Origin: Flavobacterium aquatile LMG 4008 = ATCC 11947
GTDB taxonomy: Bacteria; Bacteroidota; Bacteroidia; Flavobacteriales; Flavobacteriaceae
Assembly: GCF_000757385.1 (NCBI RefSeq)
Contig: NZ_JRHH01000003.1
Span: 682,001 to 746,000, forward strand
Length of the DNA stretch: 64,000 bases
Direction: 5' to 3'
Shown: piece by piece, positions 51,784 through 60,774 of the stretch
Layout: each line of letters starts with the position of its first letter
Numbering within the stretch: the stretch's first letter is position 1
Notes under the pieces: model-generated
What the model was told of the DNA's origin: nothing
Databases searched by the model: none
What the model saw: only the letters and a program-made list of their open reading frames with translations
Program-made: the position numbers and the translations under genes

Positions 51784-54177
51784 ATGAGCAAATTTATGGA
51801 CACAACAAATTGTTTCCATTGTGGTAATGAAATTATAAAAAAAGACGAAGTTCTCTTTGACGAAAAAAAATTCTGTTGTAACGGTTGTAAAACTGTGTAC
51901 GAGATTTTTAGTAACAATGACATGTCGTGTTATTATGATTTTCAAGCATCTCCGGGTGCAACTCCATTGGATATTAAAGGAAAATATGATTTTTTAGATG
52001 ATGAAAAAATTGTTACAAAACTGCTTGAATTCGAGGAAAATTCAACACATATTGTTTCACTCTACATTCCGCATATACACTGTAGTTCGTGTATTTGGAT
52101 TTTGGAGAATTTACAGAAACTTCAACCAGGAATAAATACTTCGCAAGTAAATTTTCCAGAGAAAAAAGTTAGAATAAACTACAATCCTGAAGCTACCAAT
52201 CTTAAACAAATTGTAGAGCGATTATGCGCAATCGGCTACGAACCTTATATCAGCTTGGATAACTATGATGAGGTTAAAAAAGTGGTGGATAGAAGTTTGA
52301 TTTACAAAATAGGTGTGGCTTTTTTCTGCTTCGGAAACATTATGTTGCTTTCCTTTCCAGAATATTTTGAAGTTCAAGAATTTTGGATCAATCAATATCG
52401 TGGATTTTTTAGATGGTTGATATTTGCCATTTCGCTTCCAACTTTTTTTTATTCTGCAAGCGGATATTATGTCTCGGCGTACAAAAGCATTAAATCTAAA
52501 ATGCTCAACATAGACATTCCAATTGCGCTAGGAATTGTTATCATGTTTATAAGAAGTACCGTCGATATTATTTTTGATTACGGACAAGGTTTCTTCGATA
52601 GCATGGCAGGATTGATATTCTTTATGTTACTCGGAAAATTATTCCAACAAAAAACGTACAACTTCCTTTCATTTGAACGAGATTACAAATCGTATTTCCC
52701 GATTGCAATTACTAAAATTCTGAATGATAAAACGGAGATTCCAGTTCAAATTTATGATATTAAAAAAGGTGATAGATTACTGATCAGAAACCAAGAATTA
52801 ATTCCGGTTGATGGGATTCTTATTTCAGATACTGCTGCAATCGATTATAGTTTTGTTACAGGTGAGGCCGTTGCAATTGAAAAAAAATCAGGCGATAAAA
52901 TTTTTGCTGGTGGAAAACAAGTAGGTAAGGTCATCGAAATGGAAGTGCTTTTTTCTGTATCACAAAGTTATTTGACGCAATTGTGGAGCAATGATGTTTT
53001 TCAGAAAAAAGTTGATATCAAACACAAAACTATAACCGATAGAATAAGTAGGTATTTCACTCCAGCATTACTTGGATTGTCGGTAGTGTCGTTCCTTTAT
53101 TGGATTTTTATTGATACCGATACAGCGTTTAATGTGTTTACAGCAATTCTTATCGTTGCTTGTCCTTGTGCTTTGGCATTGACAGCTCCATTTACATTAG
53201 GTAATGTTTTGCGCATAATGGGAAGAAGAAAACTCTATTTAAAAAATGCAACGGTTATCGAACAATTGGCAAAAGTAGATACCATAGTTTTTGATAAAAC
53301 TGGAACAATCACAACCAATAAAAAAACCTCGATTACTTACGAAGGTGAGATGTTAAATGATTTTGATTTGAAATTACTAAACAGCGCGCTTCGTGGCTCT
53401 AATCATCCATTAAGCCGAAGATTGTATGAATTTATTCCTAGAAAAGAAATCCGTGAACCATCGTATTTTGAAGAAATAATTGGTAAAGGAATTTATGCCA
53501 CATTTGATGAAAATACAATCAAGCTTGGTTCGTCTCAATTTTTGCAACACATGAGCGAAAACACGCATAAAAAAACCAAAGTTCATGTTGAAATAAACGG
53601 AATCTATAAAGGAAGTTATGTCTTTAACAATCAATACAGAGCAGGATTAGAACAACTTTTCGAAAAGCTATCTAAAAAGTATAAACTAATTATTTTATCA
53701 GGAGATAATGATGGTGAACGAAGAATTCTTGAGAAAATGCTTCCTGAAAAAACCATTCTTGTATTCAATCAAAAACCCGAACAAAAGTTAGATTTCATTG
53801 AAAATCTTCAAAAAGAAGGACACAATGTGATGATGGTTGGTGACGGATTAAACGATGCTGGCGCTTTAGCTAAAAGTAACATTGGAATCTCTATATCAGA
53901 AAATGTAAATGTCTTTTCACCAGCTTGCGACGGAATTCTTGACGCGTCCATGTTTGATAGAATCGCCTTTTTTATGAACTTTTCTAAAAACGCAATGAAG
54001 ACCATTTACATGAGTTTTGGTCTGTCTTTATTATACAATGTGGTAGGATTGAGTTTTGCTGTTACAGGAAATTTATTACCTATTGTGGCGGCTATTATAA
54101 TGCCTTTAAGCACAGTAACCATAGTGAGTTTTGTAACGATAATGAGTAATTTATTTGCTCGAAATTTTAAGAAATAA
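51784..54177 (+). CDS. ccoI: Copper-transporting P1B-type ATPase, CcoI type
   Basis: The 797-aa protein has an N-terminal Cys-rich metal-binding domain (CFHCGNEI and CCNGCKTV, about 10-45). An HMA domain with IHCSSCIWI (about 93-101) and eight membrane helices follow. The translocation motif is CPC at residues 460-462, Asp504 in DKTGT is phosphorylated, and the hinge is MVGDGLNDAGAL. It exports or inserts Cu for the CuB site of cbb3 oxidase. The Fnr-type palindrome and the adjacent cco operon support this assignment over a general copper exporter. Confidence 0.93.
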   Translation: MSKFMDTTNCFHCGNEIIKKDEVLFDEKKFCCNGCKTVYEIFSNNDMSCYYDFQASPGATPLDIKGKYDFLDDEKIVTKLLEFEENSTHIVSLYIPHIHCSSCIWILENLQKLQPGINTSQVNFPEKKVRINYNPEATNLKQIVERLCAIGYEPYISLDNYDEVKKVVDRSLIYKIGVAFFCFGNIMLLSFPEYFEVQEFWINQYRGFFRWLIFAISLPTFFYSASGYYVSAYKSIKSKMLNIDIPIALGIVIMFIRSTVDIIFDYGQGFFDSMAGLIFFMLLGKLFQQKTYNFLSFERDYKSYFPIAITKILNDKTEIPVQIYDIKKGDRLLIRNQELIPVDGILISDTAAIDYSFVTGEAVAIEKKSGDKIFAGGKQVGKVIEMEVLFSVSQSYLTQLWSNDVFQKKVDIKHKTITDRISRYFTPALLGLSVVSFLYWIFIDTDTAFNVFTAILIVACPCALALTAPFTLGNVLRIMGRRKLYLKNATVIEQLAKVDTIVFDKTGTITTNKKTSITYEGEMLNDFDLKLLNSALRGSNHPLSRRLYEFIPRKEIREPSYFEEIIGKGIYATFDENTIKLGSSQFLQHMSENTHKKTKVHVEINGIYKGSYVFNNQYRAGLEQLFEKLSKKYKLIILSGDNDGERRILEKMLPEKTILVFNQKPEQKLDFIENLQKEGHNVMMVGDGLNDAGALAKSNIGISISENVNVFSPACDGILDASMFDRIAFFMNFSKNAMKTIYMSFGLSLLYNVVGLSFAVTGNLLPIVAAIIMPLSTVTIVSFVTIMSNLFARNFKK

Positions 54178-54202
54178 TAACAATTCAAAATTTATGGTGT
54201 CG

Positions 54203-54218
54203 TATGATAATTATCATA
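54203..54218. promoter_or_regulatory. Fnr-type operator upstream of the cco operon
   Basis: The perfect 16-bp palindrome TATGATAATTATCATA has its centre (54210.5) 33 bp before the centre of TAATTTTG (54240-54247). That fits an activator at about -41.5. It shares TATGAY-N4-ATCATA with the site before ccoI. Confidence 0.75.
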
Positions 54219-54239
54219 TTTTTTACAAAGACGTCAAAG

Positions 54240-54247
54240 TAATTTTG
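54240..54247 (+). promoter_or_regulatory. -7 element of the cco operon
   Basis: TAATTTTG fits TAnnTTTG and lies 18 bp before the ccoS ATG. No -33 TTG is present at the usual distance, as expected for an activator-dependent promoter. Confidence 0.65.
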
Positions 54248-54265
54248 TTAACACAAATTTAAGGT

Positions 54266-54460
54266 ATGAGTGTCATTTACATGTTAATCACAATCAGTAT
54301 AGTTGTTGCCGTCTTTTTCTTATACGCTTTTATAAAAGCAGTAAGAAGTGGACAATACGATGACGATTATACACCATCAGTCAGAATGCTTTTTGACGAT
54401 GAACTACGAAAAGAAACAAACAAAAATCAAATAGAATTAACTGAAGAAAAACAATTATAA
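54266..54460 (+). CDS. ccoS: cbb3 oxidase maturation protein CcoS
   Basis: The 64-aa protein is a single membrane helix (about 5-27) followed by an acidic tail with SGQYDDDYTPSVRMLFDDE, the CcoS signature. CcoS is needed for cofactor insertion into cbb3 oxidase. The gene is first in the operon and ends 2 bp before ccoNO. Confidence 0.93.
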   Translation: MSVIYMLITISIVVAVFFLYAFIKAVRSGQYDDDYTPSVRMLFDDELRKETNKNQIELTEEKQL

Positions 54461-54462
54461 TT

Positions 54463-56643
54463 ATGGAAATGCAGCAATTTCATTATGACAACAAAATCGT
54501 GAGGAATTTCATTTACGCCAGTATCATTTTTGGTGTAGTTGGAATGTTAGTCGGACTCATCCTCGCAATAATGTTCTTATTCCCAAACATTACAAGTGGT
54601 GTTTCGTTTTTAAGTTTTGGTCGTCTTAGACCATTACATACCAATGCAGTAATCTTTGCTTTCGTTGGTAACGCCATGTTTGCTGGAGTATATTATTCTA
54701 TGCAACGTTTGCTTAAAGCAAGAATGTTTAGCGATGTATTAAGTAAATTACACTTTTGGGGTTGGCAATTAATTATTGTGGCAGCCGCAGTGAGTTTACC
54801 ATTGGGTTACACAACTTCTAAAGAATATGCCGAATTGGAATGGCCAATCGATATTGCTATTGCCTTAATTTGGGTAGTATTTGGTATCAACATGATTGGA
54901 ACTATTATTAAAAGAAGAGAACGTCATATTTATGTAGCAATTTGGTTTTACATTGCAACATTTGTTACCGTTGCAGTTCTTCATATCTTTAATAGTTTTG
55001 AACTTCCAGTTTCTTTCTTAAAATCGTATTCTGTTTACGCAGGAGTTCAAGATGCCTTAGTACAATGGTGGTACGGACACAATGCTGTGGCATTTTTCTT
55101 GACCACACCATTTTTAGGAATGATGTATTACTTTGTTCCAAAAGCAGCCAATCGTCCTGTGTATTCTTATAGATTATCAATCATTCACTTTTGGTCTTTA
55201 ATATTTATTTATATCTGGGCTGGACCACACCATTTATTGTATTCAGCTTTGCCAGATTGGGCACAAAACTTAGGTGTTGTATTCTCAATTATGTTAATTG
55301 CTCCATCTTGGGGTGGAATGATAAACGGTTTATTAACGCTAAGAGGTGTTTGGGATAAAGTGCGTACAGATTCAGTATTAAAATTCTTCGTAGTCGCAAT
55401 CACAGGTTACGGAATGGCAACTTTTGAAGGTCCAATGTTATCTCTTAAAAATGTAAATGCTATTGCACATTACACCGATTGGATTATTGCTCACGTTCAC
55501 GTTGGTGCATTGGCTTGGAACGGATTTTTATCATTCGGTATGATCTATTGGTTGATTCCAAGAATGACAAAATCTAAATTATTTTCAGAAAAATTAGCCA
55601 ACTTCCACTTCTGGATAGGAACGTTAGGAATTATATTATATGCGCTTCCAATGTATGTTGCTGGATTTACTCAAGCATCTATGTGGAAACAATTTGACGC
55701 AGAAGGTTCAAGATTACAATATGGAAACTTCTTAGAAACAGTTACTCAATTAATGCCAATGTATTGGATGAGAGCTATTGGTGGAACTTTATTCTTGCTT
55801 GGTGTTTTTGTTATGTGTTATAACATCATCATGACTGTTAAAAAAGGTGCTGCTGTAGAAGATGAATTAGCAGAAGCTCCACAATTAGAAGTAATTTCTA
55901 AAAACAGATTGAAAGGCGAAAAATTACACGCTTGGTTAGAAAGAAAACCAGTTCAATTTATGTTGCTTACAACATTAGCTATCTTAATTGGTGGATTAAT
56001 TCAAATTGTTCCAACGCTCTTAGTGAAATCTAATATTCCAACTATTGCAGCGGTAAAACCTTACACACCATTAGAATTACAAGGTCGCGATTTATATATC
56101 CGTGAAGGTTGCGTAAGTTGTCACTCTCAAATGATTCGTCCATTCCGATCTGAAGTTGAACGTTATGGAGAATATTCTAAAGCAGGAGAATTTGTATATG
56201 ATCATCCATTTTTGTGGGGTTCTAAACGTACTGGTCCGGATTTAGCTCGTGAAGGTGTTAAAGGAAAACCTTACAATGGTGGTCGTGACGATGTGTGGCA
56301 GTTCAATCACTTATACGATCCGCAAAGTATTTCTCCAGGTTCATTAATGCCAAGATACCAATGGTTAATTAAAGACAAATTAGATAATTCAATTATTCAA
56401 GGTAAGATGAAAGCGATGGTTACTCTAGGTGTTCCTTATTCTGATGCTGATATTACTAATGCACTGAAAAGCATAGATGCACAAGCTAGTAAAATTGAGA
56501 AAAACTTACTTGCCAATGCCGAAATCAAAAAGTCATTTGAAAAAGAAACAGCTGTTCCTTTAAAAGACAGAGAAATTATAGCAGTGATTGCTTATTTACA
56601 ACGATTAGGTACAGATATTCAAGTTAAAGATAAAAAACAATAG
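54463..56643 (+). CDS. ccoNO: cbb3 cytochrome c oxidase, fused subunits CcoN and CcoO
   Basis: The 726-aa protein has an N-terminal CcoN part (about 1-470) with at least 12 helices and metal-ligand His in PLHTNAVIFAF (heme b), WWYGHNAVAF and GPHHLLYSALP (CuB), and IIAHVHVGALAWNG (hemes). A C-terminal CcoO part (about 490-726) carries a heme c motif C550-V-S-C-H554 and MPRYQWL. The fusion is known in Bacteroidota. It reduces O2 at high affinity, so it serves growth at low oxygen. It overlaps no neighbour but is tightly packed in the operon. Confidence 0.96.
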   Translation: MEMQQFHYDNKIVRNFIYASIIFGVVGMLVGLILAIMFLFPNITSGVSFLSFGRLRPLHTNAVIFAFVGNAMFAGVYYSMQRLLKARMFSDVLSKLHFWGWQLIIVAAAVSLPLGYTTSKEYAELEWPIDIAIALIWVVFGINMIGTIIKRRERHIYVAIWFYIATFVTVAVLHIFNSFELPVSFLKSYSVYAGVQDALVQWWYGHNAVAFFLTTPFLGMMYYFVPKAANRPVYSYRLSIIHFWSLIFIYIWAGPHHLLYSALPDWAQNLGVVFSIMLIAPSWGGMINGLLTLRGVWDKVRTDSVLKFFVVAITGYGMATFEGPMLSLKNVNAIAHYTDWIIAHVHVGALAWNGFLSFGMIYWLIPRMTKSKLFSEKLANFHFWIGTLGIILYALPMYVAGFTQASMWKQFDAEGSRLQYGNFLETVTQLMPMYWMRAIGGTLFLLGVFVMCYNIIMTVKKGAAVEDELAEAPQLEVISKNRLKGEKLHAWLERKPVQFMLLTTLAILIGGLIQIVPTLLVKSNIPTIAAVKPYTPLELQGRDLYIREGCVSCHSQMIRPFRSEVERYGEYSKAGEFVYDHPFLWGSKRTGPDLAREGVKGKPYNGGRDDVWQFNHLYDPQSISPGSLMPRYQWLIKDKLDNSIIQGKMKAMVTLGVPYSDADITNALKSIDAQASKIEKNLLANAEIKKSFEKETAVPLKDREIIAVIAYLQRLGTDIQVKDKKQ

Positions 56644-56645
56644 CC

Positions 56646-56813
56646 ATGTTAAAGTTTGTAAAACAAAATTTAGAAACCATTTCTGGTGTAGAAATTTATC
56701 CCATCATTTCGTTAGGTATTTTCTTTAGTGCATTCGTTTTGTTCACTTTATGGGCAATGACGTACAGTAAAGAAAAAATAAAAGAAATCAGCGAATTGCC
56801 ATTAAAAGACTAA
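56646..56813 (+). CDS. ccoQ: CcoQ-like small membrane subunit
   Basis: The 55-aa protein begins MLKFVKQNLETISGVEIYPI. One membrane helix (about 18-40) is followed by a charged tail (SKEKIKEISELPLKD). It lies 2 bp after ccoNO and 27 bp before ccoP, the CcoQ position, and has the expected size. Confidence 0.88.
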   Translation: MLKFVKQNLETISGVEIYPIISLGIFFSAFVLFTLWAMTYSKEKIKEISELPLKD

Positions 56814-56840
56814 GAATTATACTATTTAAAAAGTAAAATA

Positions 56841-57779
56841 ATGAAAAAATTACTCCCAGTTTATGTTAGAGTTCCGTTGCTATTTGCAACTGTTCTTATA
56901 GGTTTAGAATATTTTATTGACTCAGGTGATAGACCCGCTTTTGTAAAATATCCAATGGTCTCATTGTTCTTAGCCGTTTTTCTGTTTTTATTGATTGCTA
57001 TCGAAATTGTAGTAAATGCAGTCGATAAAGTAACCTATCATCTTTTAACAGATGAACAAAGAAAACAGCTTGAAGAAGCGCAAACTATTCCAATTACACA
57101 AAGTAAGTTTCTAAAAGGATTAATGCAAAAACTTACTCGTTCTAAAGAAATAGAACAAGAAAGTGATGTAATGCTTAACCATGATTATGATGGAATCAAA
57201 GAATTGGATAATGTATTACCACCATGGTGGGTGTATCTTTTCTACGGAACAATTGCATTCGCATTTATTTATTTAATTCGATTCCACGTTTTAGATGGCG
57301 ATACACAAGCTGACGAATTCAAACACGAAGTAGAGTTGGCCAATCTAGAAATACAAAAAAATGCCACTGCAAAACCTGATGATATGAATATTGATAAGGT
57401 AACGCTTTTAACTGATGAGGCTAGTTTGGCCAAAGGAAAAGAAGTATTTACCAATGCATGTGCAGCTTGTCATAAAGCCGATGGTGGTGGAATTGTTGGT
57501 CCGAATCTAACCGATGAATTTTGGATTAACGGTGGCGGAATTAAAAATGTTTTCAAAATTATTTCTGAAGGAAGTAAAAACAACCAAAGTATGGTTTCTT
57601 GGAAAGGAATTTTTAAACCAACCGAAATCCAACAAATTGCAAGTTATGTTTTAAGCCTTCAAGGATCAAAACCTGCAGGTGGAAAACCAGCTGAAGGACA
57701 AAAATGGGTAGAAGAAGCTGCTCCGAAAACAGATGCAACTCCAGTGGTAGATTCAACTAAAGTGGCACCAACTAAATAA
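56841..57779 (+). CDS. ccoP: cbb3 oxidase subunit CcoP (mono-heme)
   Basis: The 312-aa protein has an N-terminal membrane part, a cbb3 N-terminal (FixP_N-like) segment with LDNVLPPWWVYLFYGTI (about 120-136), and one c-type heme motif C207-A-A-C-H211 with GGIVGPNLTDEFWI and a distal Met in QSMVSWKG. Proteobacterial CcoP carries two hemes; only one is seen here, as in other Bacteroidota. It delivers electrons to CcoNO. Confidence 0.94.
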   Translation: MKKLLPVYVRVPLLFATVLIGLEYFIDSGDRPAFVKYPMVSLFLAVFLFLLIAIEIVVNAVDKVTYHLLTDEQRKQLEEAQTIPITQSKFLKGLMQKLTRSKEIEQESDVMLNHDYDGIKELDNVLPPWWVYLFYGTIAFAFIYLIRFHVLDGDTQADEFKHEVELANLEIQKNATAKPDDMNIDKVTLLTDEASLAKGKEVFTNACAACHKADGGGIVGPNLTDEFWINGGGIKNVFKIISEGSKNNQSMVSWKGIFKPTEIQQIASYVLSLQGSKPAGGKPAEGQKWVEEAAPKTDATPVVDSTKVAPTK

Positions 57780-57787
57780 TTAATAGT

Positions 57788-57820
57788 AAAGGTTTTGGAT
57801 TTTTATAATTCAAAACCTTT
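57788..57820 (+). other. Stem-loop between ccoP and ccoG
   Basis: The 10-bp perfect stem AAAGGTTTTG/CAAAACCTTT can extend inward by four more pairs. No T-run follows on the plus strand, so it is not a standard terminator. It may be an RNA-processing or stability element that separates the structural from the assembly genes. Confidence 0.6.
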
Positions 57821-57859
57821 CAAAATTAAACGAATGTTTTTCGTAAAATAATAATCACA

Positions 57860-59281
57860 ATGAGCTCAAATACACCAGAAGAAAGTTTTAGAGATAGTAT
57901 TGCAACTATTGATAAAAAAGGAAAAAGAGCCTTTATTTATCCTAAAATTCCAGTAGGACGTTTTTATAACAAAAGAAAATTACTAAGCTATGCTTTGCTG
58001 GCTTTTTTGTTGAGTGCGCCATTCATTAAAATCAACGGAAATCAATTTCTTTTATTTAATGTTTTAGAACGAAAATTCAATATTTTCAGCTTTCCATTTT
58101 GGCCTCAAGATTTTCACCTTGTTGTAATTTCGATGATTATTGGCGTAGTTGGTTTGGCGCTTTTCACCGTAGCTTTCGGACGTATTTTCTGTGGATGGTT
58201 TTGTCCTCAAACGATTTTTATGGAAATGGTTTTTCGTAGAATTGAATTCTGGATTGATGGCGATCGTGGTGCTCAAATGCGATTAGCAAAACAATCTTGG
58301 GATAAAGAAAAAATTAGAAAACGAGTTACCAAATGGATTGTATTTTTCATCATTTCGTTTATCATAGCGAATGTATTTTTAGCTTACTTAATAGGAAGCG
58401 ATGAGGTACTTGATTTCATAAAAGAAGGTCCAAAAGAAAATACCAGTACACTTATTGCCTTATTAATTTTTACAGGCGTTTTCTTCTTTATTTATGCGTC
58501 GTTTAGAGAACAAGTGTGCATCATTGCTTGTCCGTACGGTAGAATGCAAGGTGTATTACTTGACAATAAATCAATAAATGTTGCCTACGATCATGTTCGT
58601 GGTGAAGCCGAAAATGGTCGAGCCAAATTTCATAAAGGTGAAGACAGACAAGCACTTGGAGTAGGAGATTGCATCGATTGCAAAATCTGCGTCAACGTTT
58701 GCCCAACCGGAATCGACATTAGAAACGGAACGCAATTAGAATGTATCAATTGCACCGCTTGTATCGATGAATGTGATACTATAATGGAAAAAGTGGGCTT
58801 ACCAAAAGGATTAATTCGATATGCAAGTGAAGACGAAATTGTAAAGAAAGAGAAGTTCCAACTCACAACAAGAATGAAAGGTTACATAGCTGTTTTAGCT
58901 ATTTTAACTGGGTTTTTCATCGGAATGTTATTCCTTAGAAACGATGTGGAAGCTACTATTTTGCACATGCCAGGACAATTATTTCAACACGAAGGCGACA
59001 CCATTTCTAATGTTTACAATTACAAAATCATCAATAAAACAGAAGGCGATTTTAATAAGGTAACTTTCAAATTAGTCAATTCTAAAGGTGAAATTAAACT
59101 TGTAGGTAAACCTTTTATAGCTATTCCAAGACAAGGATTTACGCAAGGAACAATGTTTGTTAAAATTTTAGAAAAGGATTTGAACAAGGAAGATATTGAA
59201 TTACAAATTGAAGTTTATAACAACAATAGATTAATTGAAACAGCGAAAACCAATTTCAATGGACCGCGAAATTTCAATTAG
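57860..59281 (+). CDS. ccoG: cbb3 oxidase accessory protein CcoG
   Basis: The 473-aa protein has about five membrane helices and the segment CGWFCPQTIFMEMVFRRIE. Two 4Fe-4S ferredoxin motifs (CIDCKICVNVCP and CINCTACIDEC) and a C-terminal Ig-like beta domain (about 370-473) follow. CcoG/RdxA reduces copper for cbb3 assembly in studied bacteria. It is adjacent to ccoH as in other cco operons. Confidence 0.95.
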   Translation: MSSNTPEESFRDSIATIDKKGKRAFIYPKIPVGRFYNKRKLLSYALLAFLLSAPFIKINGNQFLLFNVLERKFNIFSFPFWPQDFHLVVISMIIGVVGLALFTVAFGRIFCGWFCPQTIFMEMVFRRIEFWIDGDRGAQMRLAKQSWDKEKIRKRVTKWIVFFIISFIIANVFLAYLIGSDEVLDFIKEGPKENTSTLIALLIFTGVFFFIYASFREQVCIIACPYGRMQGVLLDNKSINVAYDHVRGEAENGRAKFHKGEDRQALGVGDCIDCKICVNVCPTGIDIRNGTQLECINCTACIDECDTIMEKVGLPKGLIRYASEDEIVKKEKFQLTTRMKGYIAVLAILTGFFIGMLFLRNDVEATILHMPGQLFQHEGDTISNVYNYKIINKTEGDFNKVTFKLVNSKGEIKLVGKPFIAIPRQGFTQGTMFVKILEKDLNKEDIELQIEVYNNNRLIETAKTNFNGPRNFN

Positions 59282-59296
59282 AAAAATAATAAAATC

Positions 59297-59746
59297 ATGA
59301 AAATAAATTGGGGAACAAGCATTGTAATTGCATTTGGACTTTTTATGAGTTTCATCTTATACTTTGTTTTCAAAGTGCAATCCGATAGTAAATATGATAA
59401 CGAATTAGTAGTCGAAAAATACTATCAGAAAGAATTGACTTTCGAAAAACAAATGGAAAAAGAACAAAACGCTCACGATATGACCGAAATTGTAGCAATA
59501 CAATCGGCCGAAAATGGTGTTACAATCGCATTTCCAAAAGAATTTGATATCACAAAAATTAAAGGAAAAGTGTCCTTCTACAGACCGTCAAACAAAAAGT
59601 TAGACTTTGAAATTCCTATTTCTCTGTCTAACCCACATTTGCTCATACCTAAAAGTAATTTGGTTGGCGGTCGTTGGGACATTTCTGTAGACTGGTCTTA
59701 TGAAGGTAAAGAGTATTTAAGTAAAGAAACGATTTATACCAATTAG
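59297..59746 (+). CDS. ccoH: FixH/CcoH family protein
   Basis: The 149-aa protein has a single N-terminal membrane helix (about 7-25), SKYDNELVVEKYYQKEL, and then a beta domain with SFYRPSNKKLDFEIPI and GGRWDISVDWSYEGKEY. CcoH/FixH is needed for cbb3 assembly or stability. It ends 1 bp before the next gene. Confidence 0.92.
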   Translation: MKINWGTSIVIAFGLFMSFILYFVFKVQSDSKYDNELVVEKYYQKELTFEKQMEKEQNAHDMTEIVAIQSAENGVTIAFPKEFDITKIKGKVSFYRPSNKKLDFEIPISLSNPHLLIPKSNLVGGRWDISVDWSYEGKEYLSKETIYTN

Positions 59747-59747
59747 A

Positions 59748-60449
59748 ATGCTTTACACGGCTTTATTTTTCGGATTAATAAGTAGTTTTCATTGTATCGG
59801 GATGTGTGGTCCAATTGCGATTATGCTTCCTGTTGATCACAAAAATCCGTCTAAAAAAGCACTTCAAATTTTAACCTATCATTTAGGAAGATTAACCGCG
59901 TACGGAAGTTTAGGATTGGTCTTCGGAATATTAGGACGTGGATTTTACCTAGCAGGATTACAACAAACCATTTCAATTACAGTTGGAGTTTTGATGATTT
60001 TAGTTGTTCTTATTCCAGAAAAAATATTCGCAAAATATAATTTTTCACGACCTATTTATCAATTAATTTCTAAAGTAAAAACCGCTTTAGGAAGTCAATT
60101 CAAACGAAAATCAGCGGATGCTTTATTCACAATTGGTTTTCTAAACGGATTATTACCTTGTGGATTAGTTTACGCTGCATTATTTGGAGCAATTGCTATG
60201 CAGAATGTTACCTTATCAGTCAGTTACATGGTTTTATACGGTTTAGGAACAATACCAATGATGAGCGCAGTAGTTTATGTTACTAACTTTTTATCATTTC
60301 CAATCAGAAATAAATTGCAAAAAGTAATACCAATTGTATCCGTTATCATCGGAACATTATTTATTCTTCGTGGCTTAGGTTTGGATATTTCTTACGTTTC
60401 ACCAAGCAACATGAATTTATTTGTTCAAGCCAATGCCAATTGTCATTAA
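59748..60449 (+). CDS. TauE/SafE-like membrane protein with metal-binding motif
   Basis: The 233-aa protein has about six membrane helices and an N-terminal HCIGMCGP motif with GLLPCGLVYAALFGA in the middle, the UreH_2/cytochrome c biogenesis transmembrane type. The C-terminus ends NANCH, a possible metal site. Its place after ccoH suggests copper or heme handling for cbb3 assembly; sulfite export is unlikely. The substrate is not proven. Confidence 0.85.
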   Translation: MLYTALFFGLISSFHCIGMCGPIAIMLPVDHKNPSKKALQILTYHLGRLTAYGSLGLVFGILGRGFYLAGLQQTISITVGVLMILVVLIPEKIFAKYNFSRPIYQLISKVKTALGSQFKRKSADALFTIGFLNGLLPCGLVYAALFGAIAMQNVTLSVSYMVLYGLGTIPMMSAVVYVTNFLSFPIRNKLQKVIPIVSVIIGTLFILRGLGLDISYVSPSNMNLFVQANANCH

Positions 60450-60470
60450 AATTTATAAATTTAAATAATT

Positions 60471-60701
60471 ATGGAAAAACACGATTTATTACACGAATTC
60501 CCAGAATTTAAAGATAAAATTCATCTTTTAAAAGTAGAAGACAAACACTTCAGAAAATTATTTGACGAATACCATGAATTACAAAATAGAATTTACAATA
60601 TCAATTCTGGTATTGAAGTAGTTATAGAAGAGTATGGTCACGAACTTAAAGCAAAATTACTTCATGTTAAAGATACCATTTATACGTATTTAATTAAATA
60701 A
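60471..60701 (+). CDS. YdcH-family (DUF465) small protein
   Basis: The 76-aa helical protein begins MEKHDLLHEFPEFKDKIHLLK and has FRKLFDEYHELQNRIYNI, the YdcH/DUF465 helix pair. Function is unknown. It is the last gene of the cco unit, 21 bp after the TauE-like gene, so it may be coregulated by oxygen. Confidence 0.88.
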   Translation: MEKHDLLHEFPEFKDKIHLLKVEDKHFRKLFDEYHELQNRIYNINSGIEVVIEEYGHELKAKLLHVKDTIYTYLIK

Positions 60702-60713
60702 TTTCATGTTTTA

Positions 60714-60752
60714 TTAAAAAAATCCTCAACTGTATTACACAATTGAGGATTT
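60714..60752. terminator. Terminator between the cco operon and tpiA
   Basis: The stem AAATCCTCAA/TTGAGGATTT has a long T-run on the minus strand, so it mainly serves the tpiA operon. It may also stop the cco transcript. The core matches the terminator at 23735. Confidence 0.85.
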
Positions 60753-60774
60753 AAATTTCACAAAAAAATGTTTT

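Noticed and set aside
57788..57820. Intrinsic terminator after ccoP
   Set aside because: No T-run follows on the plus strand and ccoG continues the operon functionally.
59748..60449. Sulfite exporter
   Set aside because: The HCxGMCGP motif and the cco context fit metal or cytochrome assembly better than sulfite export.
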